Assembly (NCBI GenBank): GCA_013397845.1
Contig: VZTG01000380.1
Location: 124,001 to 188,000 of the forward strand
Direction: 5' to 3'
DNA length: 64,000 bases
Source of the DNA: Melanocharis versteri
Taxonomy: Eukaryota; Chordata; Aves; Passeriformes; Melanocharitidae
The translations under genes were made by a program, and so were the position numbers. The notes below the pieces were generated by a model. It worked only from the letters and a program-made list of their open reading frames with translations, did not search any database and was not told the DNA's origin. Shown piece by piece: positions 1 through 11,245 of this stretch. Numbering within the stretch: position 1 is the stretch's first letter; each line of letters starts with the position of its first letter.

Positions 1-493
1 TTTATCAAACCAGAGTAGGGTAATGAGAAATAAAATCTTAAAAACATCCCCCCCACTCGCACCCCTCCCTTCTGGGCTGAACTTTGCTTCAGAGTTCCGT
101 ACCTCTTCCCCCCTGTAAGGTCCCTCCCACAAACTACTCCGGTGAGGGTCCCTCCCAGGAGATCACAAGTCCTGCCAGCAAACCTACTGTGGCACCTGGA
201 GCACCTCCTCCACTCCTCCACTGACCTTGGTGCTTGCAGACTGGTTTCTTTCACATATTCCCAGTCCTCTCTCTGCTGTTCTGTAGGTTTTGGGGTATCT
301 TCCTCCTTCTTAAGTCTGTTGTCCTAGAGATGCTACCACCGTTGCTGATGGGCTCAGCTTTGGCCAGCAGCAGGTTCATCCTGGAGCCATCTGGCGTTGG
401 CTCTGTCGGACACAGGGAAGCTTCTGGCAGTGTCTCACAGACACCCCGGTAGCCCCTGCCACTACCAAAACCTTGCCATGCAAGCCCAACACA
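1..493 (-). mobile_element. Avian endogenous-retrovirus LTR, 5' part, cut by the window edge
   Basis: Read on the minus strand, this begins TGTGTTGGGCTTGCATGGC at 493 and runs leftward out of the window. It follows the pattern of a long, abundant avian LTR that I recall from bird genomes: a GGCAAGGTTTTGGTAG start, a CAGATGGCTCC-like stretch, a GGAGGAGGTGCTCCAGGTGCC block near 190-215, and an end part with GATTTTATTTCTCATTACCC at about 21-40. The composition is clearly richer in GC than the flank to its right. The 3' half of the LTR, with its poly(A) signal and the second target-site copy, lies left of base 1, so solo or proviral state cannot be told. The open frames inside are not genes. Assignment to an ERVL-type family is from memory; the LTR nature is more certain than the family. 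Confidence 0.55.
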
Positions 494-2349
494 CAGGGTC
501 AGGATCTTCTGATGTACATTCAGGAATCCAAGTGGTTTCATAAAAGGAAAACCTCTTCAGTGCTGCAAATTCAGAGTTTTCCTGTGCTGTCTCAACCTGT
601 TTAAAAAGCTGGCAGGGGTGATTTTTTTTTTCTTTATGAGAATTTACAATGAATGGAGGAAGTAGAATGCACATTATTTTTCTCTTTTACTTGGGAGAGT
701 TAATGGGATTTGTCCTGTCTGCAAACAAGACAGGGATGGCTTAGAGGACTGTATTTCACTGATGGGTTTATATACAACAACATTATCTTCAACTTCAGAA
801 AAACTGGTTCATTTCTAAAAAAAGTCTGCCCTCCTTTCCCTGTGAGTGAAGCCAGAGAAAAAAAATTTAATTCCTTATAAAATTTGTTTTTGCTACAGCT
901 CTTAATTACCCAGACTCAAATATGTTGGGTTATAGCAAGGAGACCTAACTTTGACTTTCCTAGCTGTGTAAATGACGAAAGGAATGACAATTTCAGCAAT
1001 TAATTATAACAGTTGAGATATCTGGCAGTATGTAAATGCAGTTGTTCAACAGAAAGCTTTTAGGTCAGGAAAATTAAAAAAAAATTTACAAACCAGAAAA
1101 TAACAATAAAGCCCCCTGTATGCTGTGGATGTTACTGAGATGTTACTAGAATACATCTGACAACTCTTTGGGCAAGACCTTATAGTTGTTAATAGCATTG
1201 CAAGAGAGAAAATAACTGCAGTAAATAGAAGCTGTTCATCCCACGGGCGTATACTCCACCTGGCTGGATCTAGTGTAATTGAGTTGAGAGGGAAAATAAA
1301 CAGAACGATAGCCACAACATAGAGTAGAAAGTGCTGGACAACTGTGTTTAAAGCAATGTTACTTAGCTTGCTTTTATTCTTTCCTGCTTTGTTTCCTATT
1401 CTCCCTTATTGGAGTGTCTGTTAGCTACAGTATACTGCTGAGCATTCAATTAGAGCTGTCCCATGATACAGAACTGGGACTCACAGTTTCCTGCTCATTC
1501 ACCAACAGGTCAACATGACCAGTTTGGAGTCTGGCCATAAAATTAAGCTTAAGTGTTTGTATTTTTGAAAGATTTCTCCTTTGCTTCTGAAGCACACCCT
1601 GTGACTTAAATCTTCTAACCTTTGTTGCATTTCTTCGTTCATGAGTGCATGTGCCATTTGAAGAATGCCAATTTTTGTGCTACCAAAGAAGTGCCCATGT
1701 GGAGGAAGAGCTTATTACATAAGCATCTATGCTAAGAACTCTATGGAAGTATCAAATCTGGCATTTTAAGAAATGCATTAAAACGTCTTCCACCTGCAAA
1801 ATGTGCTTTTAGCTTGTCAGTTTTGGACTGAATAATGAGTGTTTGACTTCCAGGAATCTTTGGTGGAAAAGTACTGAATTAAGCCTTTTAGCAGGTACCA
1901 GAAAATTAGGTTTTGGCACCAGCATACTTTTCTTCTATGCTTGCAATGAATTAAATAATGAGCATTGCCAAGAAATGTGTTACAGGAGGGAGAGGGAGAG
2001 GACACACAGCATTTCTCCAACCAACCACTTCCATCCTGAGCACATAGATAACAGTCTCATCCCTTCAACTCTTAGTGAGGCTATGATTTCACTGATTGAG
2101 TAGTGCTAACTCCCTTGGCAAAGGAGAGGTCCTGTTTTTTACCCTCACTTTTGCCTTGCAATATGTTCCTGGCCTTCTGGCTACTTCTTGATCTGTCTTT
2201 GTACTTGGGGGACCCAGCAGTGAGTCAGTTCAAATCAGCAGAAGACGTGGACGTTTCCCTGCTGGCTCAGAGCATTGAATCAGCTCAGAGAAAGGTCTGA
2301 GCTGACGCAGCAGAGGAGGCAAGGAGATCTTCCCCTTTTGTCAGTAGGG
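494..2349. other. Non-coding AT-rich stretch, nothing recognised
   Basis: No frame on either strand stays open long enough with splice signals to suggest an exon, and no repeat family is recognised. Short A and T runs occur near 859-867 and 1075-1084. Confidence 0.5.
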
Positions 2350-2415
2350 AATCACAGAATCATGGAATTCTTTAGGTTGGAAAAGACCTTTAAGATCATG
2401 GAGTCAAGTGTTAAC
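2350..2415 (-). mobile_element. CR1 LINE 3' tail fragment (minus)
   Basis: The plus strand reads AATCACAGAATCATGGAATT followed by TTAGGTTGGAAAAGACCTTTA and a GATCATGGAGTC block ending at GTTAAC. This is the complement of the usual avian CR1 3' end, in which the RNA ends in repeats of ATTCTATG. Only the last 65 or so bases are present, so the copy is heavily 5'-truncated. Confidence 0.75.
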
Positions 2416-2418
2416 ATG

Positions 2419-2447
2419 TTTGGACTCGATGGTCTTAAAGGTCTTGG
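2419..2447 (+). mobile_element. Possible second CR1 tail, opposite orientation
   Basis: TTTGGACTCGATGGTCTTAA followed by AGGTCTTGG resembles the CR1 segment just before the 3' terminus, here in plus orientation, directly after the minus-strand tail. The two form an imperfect inverted pair. The match is short, so it could be a rearranged part of one insertion. Confidence 0.4.
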
Positions 2448-2450
2448 AGA

Positions 2451-3437
2451 TAAGGCTTCCTCTTGATACCATTTCCTGTAGTCAGAGTGCTGGAGTCCTT
2501 GTTTGGCTGGTACATTCCCTTAACTCTCCTTTGTCTCAGTGTGTTGGTGTCTCTTGGCACTCCCCTGATTTTCCCAAGCTCATCAATGGTAGCTCTGTAC
2601 CCATCCCAGTGCACGGAGGTACCTGCTTGGCTGCAAAATCCTCCTGTGTCAGCAGGAGTCAGCTGCCTTTCTCAAGCAGAGTCTGGTAGGATCCTCCTGT
2701 AGGAAGTTGAGCACTCCACAAAGGAAGCAGGAGCACTTCATCATCTCTTAAATTGTTTTTGTTGCAGTTTGTTACTCCCGAATGGTTACAGATTCTATGT
2801 TTTCTTTTTTTTTTTATTTATTTTTTTAAACAGAATTGGTGGTGTAATATACCACGTAAATTTAGCCTGTGTAAACTAGCCTGTTGTTACATCCCAGCGA
2901 GAAAACTTTGACCTCCTTTACACAGAGTTTCTACTTTCATGAGCCTGCGGCCCATGTGAGACTTTTGTTCCTTGTTGTGTCACTGCATTTCTCTGTAAAA
3001 TATAGGCATACATGGGGGTTTTAAAAAGTGTACTTAAGCCAATGATAGAGAAAGATTATAACACTTTAGAAATGCCATGCAAAGTTAATCATCAGACGGT
3101 TTGACACATCTTCATAATCTTCCTCTAACAAAACAATAATTAAAACCTATTACAGTTCTCTTGTGTCACAAACATTTTACTAAAATAATTCATCTAAATG
3201 AGGTGATCACATACAAATGTCATATTAGTCATATAGAAATCATAATGCTAGGTCTCTAGACTTCAGAAATTTTATATTAAGCATATGTGTGGCTAAATAG
3301 TACAGATAGCCACATATCAAACCAAGGATTAATCTTCTGAAGTGCCAGCACTGATTTTTTTTTTTCAATTTCTTTGAAAAAGTAATTATTAAGAAATATT
3401 TATCTTAATCAAAACATTAATCCAAGAATCAAGCAAT
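2451..3437. other. Non-coding stretch; GC-richer block at 2460-2700
   Basis: The first 250 bases are GC-richer than the surroundings and may be an unrecognised old repeat. The rest is AT-rich, with a T-rich run at about 2805-2827, and shows no exon-like signal. Confidence 0.4.
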
Positions 3438-3712
3438 AGGACAATAGGAAATAGTCCCAAGTTGTGCCAGGGGAGGTTTGGTTTGGATATTAGGCAAAAT
3501 TTCTTCACTGGGTTTGCTTCACTGTTGTCAAACACTGGAACAGGCTGCTCAGGGAAGTGGTTCAGTTACCAACCCTAGAGGCATTTAAAAGATGTGTAGA
3601 TGTGGCAGTGATGGACATGGTTTAGTGATGGACTTGCCAGGGTTAGGTTAATGCTTGGACTTGATGATCTTAAAAGTCTTTTCCAATGTAAATGATTCCA
3701 TGATTCTATGAT
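3438..3712 (+). mobile_element. CR1 LINE 3' end, plus strand
   Basis: This is a 5'-truncated CR1 copy. It starts in the segment GGAAATAGTCCCAAGTTGTG, passes GGGGAGGTTTGGTTTGGATA, the ACTGGAACAGGCTGCTCAGG block that encodes the end of ORF2, then GACTTGATGATCTTAAAAG, and ends with the tail ATGATTCCATGATTCTATGA. The order of blocks matches the avian CR1 3' end from memory. Scattered substitutions and in-frame stops show it is old and inactive. Confidence 0.85.
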
Positions 3713-6700
3713 AACAAGCATTTGTCAGGGTAAAAGTGCCAAGAAGAACCAAAATTGCATATTCTTTGTGCTATCTGACATTTTCTTGTCATGGAATTTG
3801 ATTTATGTGGTAGGGGCATGACACCATTACGTATATGTTCTGTGTCCTATTTTCTAGAATTTGTTTGAAATCATTTTAGTTCTGAATAATTTTCCAGATG
3901 AATAAATTTTTGGGAATCTCAGTCATCTCAAAACTATTTTGATTTATCTCTCTTTTGTCATTATGGCAATTATGAATTTTTTTTAGTGATGGCAATGCTT
4001 TTGTGATACTTTGCTTTTATATGCAGGAATTGGTTTTAAAATGTTTTCCATAAGAGTCATATCCCTGTTTTAATTGGACACTAAGAAATAAAATTCCATC
4101 TTTTCATTTGAGACTGTTTCATAAACTGTAGTTATTCAAATCTGGGGGAAGGTCACCCATCCTTCTGGTGAGGAAAGAAAGAGATTTTTATGGAAGATAT
4201 GGATATAAAGAAAGCGTGTCCGGATCTAGATATTTAACCTTTTCACTGCAGTTGTTAACTTCATCAAAATTCTTTTTGCTTGATTATGCAATGAGGACTA
4301 TTCTATCTTCGGGCTTGATAGAATATTTTATTAACTGTGCTTTGGAGAATTGTGAGAAGATTGTGTTTTGCCAGCTAGTCACCAGTCTCAGAAAATACAT
4401 GGACCTTTATTACCTGTCTGCTGCAAGCAGCAAATTCTGTGATCTGAGCATGCTGCTCTGAAATAGCCCAGAAATTATTTCACATCATTATGCAGATTCT
4501 TTTCTCCAGTAAACTGCTCAATGTGTTGTTTTTCTCAAGTCCATCATCAGGCTGTGCAGTTCTGTCATTTAGTTGTACTACTATTATGTGTTACAGTGGG
4601 CTGGCTTGCTTCTGGAGATAAAGTCACCTTATTTACAAGATGATTCAGAGAATTGGACAATACACACAAACATATTGCGGACTCCGATAGTGAAACGTAA
4701 GTGTGCTGAGGCATAAGTTCAGGTTAAGAATGTTTTTATTGCAGTAACCCTTTTTTTCCTGTAAAGAATAAATACAAATCCAACCAAGGTGCTTTTGCAA
4801 TACTACTAGGGTAGTTTTCTTATTGTGCTGTTTCGTTTCTTAAGCAGGTTGGGCTTTACATGTAGATTTAAATTGTTACTAGTGTCATGAAAAATTCAGT
4901 GAGAATTTTTCATCCAAAATTTCATCCTTTGTGTGCAGCAAGAGTCCTGATTGAGCTCCTACTGCAATTTAATTATTCATAAAGTGCCTAGACTACTAGA
5001 TATTTTTTAATGGGGAATACTTTTTTTTATAAACCTTAAATAAATCAAGTTATTCTAGTGACTTCAAAGTTAACATTTAACTAAAAAGAACTACACAGAT
5101 CCTTGCTGAAGTGAAGCAAGAAATTAGGCCAAATTATGTTTCCTTTTTTGAATGTAAAGACTGGTGAAGAGAAGGAGACTAAAGAAGAAATTAATTTAAG
5201 GTCCAGAAAGTTGTGATTCCAAGAGGCCTAGTACAAGATTTCAACTGTGATATCCCTCACATTTCTTTAAACAAGGTGACCTTGTATATATTCTCTTTAT
5301 TCAGCCATTTGTTATGAAGATACCTCTTGCATTTTTCCTCTCCATTTTGTTCTCTTTGATGGCAAGCCCAGAAGAGAGTTTATATAATCTGCAAGTATTA
5401 TTGCAAGAGGACAGTTTTCTCTGTCATGCGGCTGAGGTTACACAGATCACTAGTTCAGTGTCTGAAGGGATTAGAAGAGAGATTTACAGAAGGTGGTGCA
5501 TCTCTGTGAAAATGAAAGAGAAGTGAAAACCTGTGTTGTGTTTGCAAAGGCTGGACTTTTAAATTGCCAAAGCTTTTTTTTTTTGCAAAAAGATAAACAT
5601 GACCTTTAATTTTCTTCATCTAGAACAGGCCTTTCTAACCTGCTGTGGTTCAGGACACCAGCCTTCAAATTGTGACTCTGTTTATCAGGATTTGCATTCT
5701 AATTTCTTTGGGTACAAAGCCAAGTATTTCTCTGCATGTCGCCTTCCTGTGGGCTTCTTAATTGATTGGAGGTTTAGCGGGAATGTTCTGACCTGGGAAA
5801 TGTGCCTCCTTTGTAGCACAATGCTGAAGATTTGTCTGAACATTTAAGATGCTTTTGTGTTAGATGTGGTAAGAAACTTCTTTTTTTCTGGACCATTACC
5901 CATAAAACAAAATAAATTCTAGTAAGTGCAAAATTATATTGGCATAAGGGATTTTTAAGCTTTGAAGAGTAACACTGTTAAGAAATAATCAAGAAACATG
6001 CAGAGAACAGAAAATGACCCTTAACTAGCAGATGAAGACCAGAGTCACAGCTTCTTGTGCCAAATGGGTTTCTGAAGAATGTATAATTCATTTCAGTAAT
6101 TTTGTGCTTTCCATTGCAGCATTTTTTATGCTGCATATTATCTTGTTAAAATATCTTTATGCCCTCTCCTAAATGCTACTGATTAGTAAGACTTAGGAAA
6201 ATACATGAACACCTTTCAATCCTGTGACTGCAATAAATTTTAACTGTAAATCCAACACTGCAACAGAAGTTGTAGGGTTCAGCTGACCAAATGTTAGTGC
6301 CAACTTTGTAAATATCTATACCCAAGCTAGTTCCCTTGTGTTCCCTTTATATTCAAAGTGCAAGAAAGGTACTTCTGGTGCACAATCTATATCATTTTGA
6401 AGTAGACATCTGAAAAGATGAGCTACTTCCTCAAAGAGCCAATTTCTTCCCAAACTGACAACAGGGAGATGCTAGACTGGATAGCTCTCATATTGACATC
6501 TACTTTGTGTAAACAACAGGTTTTGGTGACATGAATCCTACACCATATTTGTGCCCCTAGGTTGTTCTGGAGCTTCATAATTCAGGCCCCTGTTCCACTG
6601 TTCCTCTTCTATAACTTCAGGTACCCAATTTAATTCAACTTCATTTTGTATAGTTCTCTCATTAGAATATGGGGATACAAAGAATAAAAGATTATATCAA

Positions 6701-7019
6701 ACTTTAAAAAAAACCCAGCAAAATACCAGTTAACAATAATTCCTCGGCATGAAAGTAAAATCACATTAAGATCTGGAAGAAGAAGAAAGTGCAAATAGGA
6801 TTTCAGTGGATAAATGCAGTAATGGTTACCATTCTCATGCAAGAGCAAAAGAATAACCACATTTCACATTTCAGGGGCAATTTCAGTTGAGGCTGATGTG
6901 ATGCTTTCACAGAAGAGGGCATCTTTCATCTACAGAATTAAACCCTAAAGTCTTCCTCCTATGAAAAGAGAAAAAACAGTGTTTTAATCTTGATTTAAAT
7001 GTTCAACTAGATATCTTAC
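3713..7019. other. AT-rich non-coding stretch
   Basis: No repeat family or convincing exon is recognised. A 70-codon plus-strand frame at 5314-5526 begins with a hydrophobic stretch like a signal peptide, but it lacks any other support. AATAAA hexamers occur as expected in AT-rich DNA. Confidence 0.45.
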
Positions 7020-7253
7020 TTTCATGCCCTCTATCCTGAAGACTTCGCTTGTACTGGGATCAGTTGTCTCACCATATGGAGTCAGTTTGGGCAGTTGTAT
7101 TTCTAACTTTAGCAGATAATTCTCTTTTTCCAAAAGCTTCATTGCACCTATTTCCTTCAGCAATTGCTTTGGGAACACTCCCAAAGATAAATCAGGATTA
7201 TGGTTGTTAGAAGGGCAGAGTAGTATACAGAGTAGTAAATGGTGGCATAGAAC
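7020..7253 (-). CDS. Candidate internal exon, unidentified protein (78 codons)
   Basis: On the minus strand a pyrimidine-rich tract (TTTAATTTCTTTTATTAG) ends at 7254, and an open frame of exactly 78 codons follows to 7020, where ATGAAA is followed by GTAAGA, a good splice donor. The exon is phase 0 at both ends. The peptide starts VLCHHLLLCILLCPSNNHNP and ends in STSEVFRIEGMK, with a charged middle (KQLLKEIGAMKLLEKENYLL) that could be helical. I do not recognise the family. The phases of the exon-like pieces at 15531-15600 and 14075-14148 would allow them to precede it. A chance pseudo-exon remains possible. Confidence 0.3.
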
Positions 7254-7321
7254 CTAATAAAAGAAATTAAATGGAAAAAAAAATGCAGACGGAAGATTGA
7301 ATAAACTCATTGGAAAGAAGA

Positions 7322-7568
7322 TATCGCAGAATCTCGGAATGGTTGAGGTGGGAAGGGACCTCTGGAGGTCATTTGGTCCAATTACTGCTCAAGCAGGGCC
7401 ACCTAGAGCAGGTGGTGGAGGACCATGTGTACGTCTTCAAGGATGAAGGTTCCATATCTCCCTGGACAGCCTGTGCCAGTGGTCAGTCACCTTCACAGTG
7501 AAAAAGTGTTTCCTGCTGTTTGGAAAAAACCTCCTGTGTTCCGGTTTGTGCCCCTTGCCTCTGGTTCA
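7322..7568 (-). mobile_element. CR1 LINE 3' end, minus strand
   Basis: The plus strand shows the complement of a CR1 3' end: TCGCAGAATCTCGGAATGGT, then GGTGGGAAGGGACCTCTGGA, GCTCAAGCAGGGCCACCTAG, and CTGGACAGCCTGTGCCAGTG. It continues through CACAGTGAAAAAGTGTTTCC into the segment complementary to the end of ORF2 (GTTTGTGCCCCTTGCCTCTG). This belongs to a different CR1 subfamily from the copy at 3438-3712, judging from the segment next to the tail. It is 5'-truncated and not coding. Confidence 0.85.
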
Positions 7569-9199
7569 ATTCACCAATTCAAAGGAAATGAGCTGTACAG
7601 GAAAGTGATGGGAGAAGAAAAAATACAAATTAGATTGGAAAAGAATGGACAAAATTTGAGTGTGTCACCTCCCTACTGCTCAGAAGAGTGGAACCAAAAT
7701 GGTAAAATCACAAGGATTGTTAATGAAGCTGTAAGATCACTGAAACTACATGAAATGGGAAAATGAAATGAGCAAGTACAAGATAATATCAAACACATTG
7801 TTAACTTGCAAAATCTACCCAAAACTGATACAGGAAAAAAAATTCTCTGAATTTTACTTTTTTTCCCCCATAGTTTCATTATGGATTACATTTGTACTGT
7901 CTCTATTTGAACACTTCTTTGTTGAAGTCTTGCAAAAAACTTCTGTCAATATGCTATTGTGTATATTTCTTCTTCTTCTATATCAAATTCATTTTTTATC
8001 CTGAATAACTCCAGAATTACTTATATTTTCTCTTTGTTTTCTGCTTTTTTTGCTGATCCCTACTTTATTTTCACTCTAAGCATATTTTTCCACTTATCTC
8101 TCTGCCTTGCCCATGCTGTATTCCCTGTAGTCAATCATGTTTGTATTGCACAAATTACCAGTTCTTCATCATTTCTCACCTTCCATCTGTTTTTCCTTAA
8201 TATGTAAGCCAAGAGATGGCTGCTGAAAGACTGTTACCTGGCCTTAAATTCATAGTATTACCTGTTACATTAAAATGTGCTATCCAATGTGGATAATAAA
8301 CTCCTGGATCTTGTTTGTTTTCCTATACAGAGTAACCAGTGATGCAGATTCAGACAATGTATTCCAGATGAATCACCTGTATGGAGAAACAAATGTAAAT
8401 CTTACTTAAAAAGAGGATTAGTGTCTTTCCTTGGCAATATATCCCATTATACCTACAGTAAAAACATCAGATTTCCAAACACAGAAGACCTATTCTAAAA
8501 AATTAAATAGTGCCACATGGAAAAGCTATCTGTTACTTAATAAAATGTATCATATTAACATCTATCATAAAATGTGAAATGTGTCATATTAGCAATTTTC
8601 CTTGTTTTTTATGATTCACAATGAAGCATGTTGTTTTGGCAGAAAGTTTAGAAACTAAAATGGGAATGTGACATTCATTATGACATAATAATTGGACTTA
8701 ATATACAAGATGTAGCAGGAATCATATTCTTAAAGAATTGAGCATTCAGGATTTAGTAGGTTCCAAAATCATAATAAGTAAATTAAAACCTAATGACACA
8801 TACCCTCAGAAATAATTTAAACTCCTTTGTTAGACTTAACTGCTTCTGATAGATTTGTACTATGGTTTTTAATCCACATTCTTCTTATCTACATCACAAA
8901 TAAACTGATCACCTTCAATAAAGTTACTATGGAAAAACTTCTGTAAAGGAAAATGTGGTGTTAGTTCAAGGAAATCCTGTCTACTCAAAAGTTCCTCCAA
9001 GTCATCATTTTTATAGGATATTATTTAGATGGTTTAGGGGATTTGGGAAGTTTTTAGTTTAGTTTAGTTTAGTTTGACTTCTAATTAGAAGTGTTTGTTT
9101 TGAAAGGGAGAATGTCAGAGAAGTGTTAGTTAAGTTTAGGTTTTCGAGGAGTGTTTGTAGGTAGGATGTGAAGTCCATGGTCTATTCTACAGATTCAGA
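7569..9199. other. AT-rich non-coding stretch
   Basis: There is no recognised gene or large repeat. The plus-strand frame ending at 7766 starts inside the CR1 copy and has no support as an exon. Confidence 0.45.
9056..9075. repeat. (AGTTT)4 microsatellite
   Basis: There are four perfect AGTTT units, preceded by a T run and followed by related but degenerate AGTTTAG-like words up to about 9140. Confidence 0.85.
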
Positions 9200-9552
9200 T
9201 GAGCCAAAACCCCCAAGATCAGACAAGAGTGCATTTGCTCTGTTTTGCTTGTGGTTTTCTTGCACAGTCTATGCTGAAATAGTGCATGAGGTAGAACATG
9301 TCTGTTCCAGGTAAAGCTCCTATTGACTCCCTAGACAGGAAGATGATTGTGGAAACTAATGGTCTTCTGTAGTAGAATGACGGTTTTGTTGAGTGACTTG
9401 GCACCACATGTGAAATGGTCCTGCTTGCTATTGATATTTTGTCAGACTAAACAAGTCTTTTTCACTTCAAAGGGATTCTTATTAACTCTGTTCCAAAGCC
9501 CATGAAGGCATGTTTTATCAAAGGCTTTATCGGTACGGTGGAAGCAGATTTT
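9200..9552 (-). pseudogene. Possible fossil of a LINE-type reverse transcriptase
   Basis: On the minus strand from 9552 a frame of about 37 codons contains TDKAFDKTCLHGLWNRV. The core DKAFDK resembles motif A of non-LTR reverse transcriptases, where the first D is catalytic. About 60 codons further on, in another frame, a GVNRSFTWNRHVLPHALF stretch could be a worn motif B (usual form G-V-x-Q-G-x-x-L-S-P-x-L-F). The style is nearer to RTE or L1 than to CR1. Frames are broken by stops. The match is short and may be chance. Confidence 0.2.
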
Positions 9553-9701
9553 CTAAGAAACTCTGTTGACTTCTTGAGTCAATTATTCTGTTAAAGCTGC
9601 TTGTATGGTTTTCAGAACATGAATGTTACCGGAAAGAGGTAATCTTGCTATTTTCTGGCATGATGAAGGTTTTTATGTTGCTACCTACATTATTCTTTTC
9701 A

Positions 9702-11245
9702 GAATTGTAGGAGTATTTGAGGCTGTAAGGTGCCTCTGGAGATGGTCTACTTCACCTCTCCTCCTCAAGGCAGTATCACCTAAAACTGGTCACCCAGGTC
9801 CTTTTCCAGTTAGGTTTGGAATATCTCCAAGGATGAAGACTACACAGCCTCTCTGGGCAACCTACGCCAGTGTTTGACTTCCCTCGCAGTAAAAGGATCA
9901 CCTCCTTTGCTGTGCTGGTGATGCTCTTAGTGCAGCCCAGGAGGTAGCTTATCTCCTTTGCCACTGGGCACTCTGATGGCTCACAGTCAGCTTGTTGTCC
10001 ACGAGCTCCCTGAGTCATTTTCTGCAAAACTGCTTTCAAGCCAGCCAGACCAGGCCTGTACTGGTGCAGGAATTAGCAGTATCAGTGTTTATGCCCTGGA
10101 ACAATGTGAAGAAAATTGGATTAAACATTTAATCGTGTGACATCTAGAGGAACAAAATACTCAGAATATTTTGTTGGCTGAAGACAGCAGTAAAATCCAC
10201 TCCCTTATCTTTCTCTACTTACCCCCGAATAAGCCCATATTGCCCAACCTTTCTTTGTATGTTGTGTGCCTGAAGTTGACTTGTCCAATTTGTCAAAATC
10301 TTCCTTGTATTAGGGATCCCAAAACTGCACAGAATGCTCTGGATGCAGTCTCAGGCACTGTGTACAGAAGAATAACTTCCCTTATTTTGATGACCTCACT
10401 TTCTAATGCAGCCTGATAATGCACTTGACCTTCACTGCTCACTTTTCTGCACACTTTTCTGATCTTCCTCAACCAGTATTGTTACCTGATGATATTCCAT
10501 CCCAGACACAGGACTTGCATTTGCCCTTGTTGAACTTTCTGAGTTTCCAGTCAGCCCATTTCTCCAGTCTCTTCATGGAGAGACAGACTCCATGTTCTCT
10601 TGTTCTCTCCCTGAACAGCAGCCCTGCCCTCGAGCATCCTGGTTTTGTGATTTTCCACAGGCTTCCTTGCAGTGTGTTCTGTCTCTTTGTTCAGGTTTTC
10701 AATAAAAAAATCCTTCACAGCAGTGACCCCCCAAGAAACATCGCTACCAGCTGGACTTCATGCTGTTGACCACAATCCTTTAAGTGCAGCAGTCCAGCTA
10801 ATTTTCCACCAGCCCTATAGTCCACCTACTGAAACCATATCACCACTTTGCTTAAAGGACATAATAGGAGACCACCCTGAAAACTGTAGCAAAGACAGGG
10901 TAAATGCCATCCAGTGCTTTCCCATCTGCTGCATAGCTGACCGTCTCATTAGATAAAGCTATTAAGTTCCTCAAGCAGAGTTTGCCCTTACTAAATCAGT
11001 ACTGATTAAATGGGTATCCAGTCACCTTGAGTCCATCATATGCCCCAGATAAAGAATCCAGGAGGATTGGCTCCATAAACTTCTCACTGACATTAGAACG
11101 TCTGTTTTGTAGTTCAGTTCTTCTTATTCTTCCTGGGTCTGATGTTTGTGTTTCACCAGTCACCAGGAGCCTCCCATGATTGCCACAACCTTTCTGAGGT
11201 CCTGTAGTGTAGCTCTGCAGTGGCACTGGCCGGTTCCCTCAGCAC
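9702..11245 (-). mobile_element. Old CR1 LINE with part of ORF2, minus strand
   Basis: The right order of blocks for an inverted CR1 is visible. The near-tail segment is at 9702-9890 (GGTGCCTCTGGAGATGG, AATATCTCCAAGGATGAAGA, CTCTGGGCAACCTACGCCAG). It is joined to an internal segment that starts near GCTGGTGATGCTCTTAGTGC, so the part between is deleted at about 9895. From there the copy runs into ORF2. At about 10505-10568 the minus strand encodes LEKWADWKLRKFNKGKCK, the conserved block after the RT catalytic motif in CR1. Further into ORF2 (10780-11245) similarity is weaker. Many stops and shifts make it a dead copy, older than the others here. The left tail repeats are worn (CAGAATTGTAGGAG). 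Confidence 0.75.

Noticed and set aside
5314..5526. 70-codon plus-strand frame with a signal-peptide-like start
   Set aside because: The hydrophobic start is easily produced by T-rich DNA. There is no promoter, no partner exon and no recognised domain.
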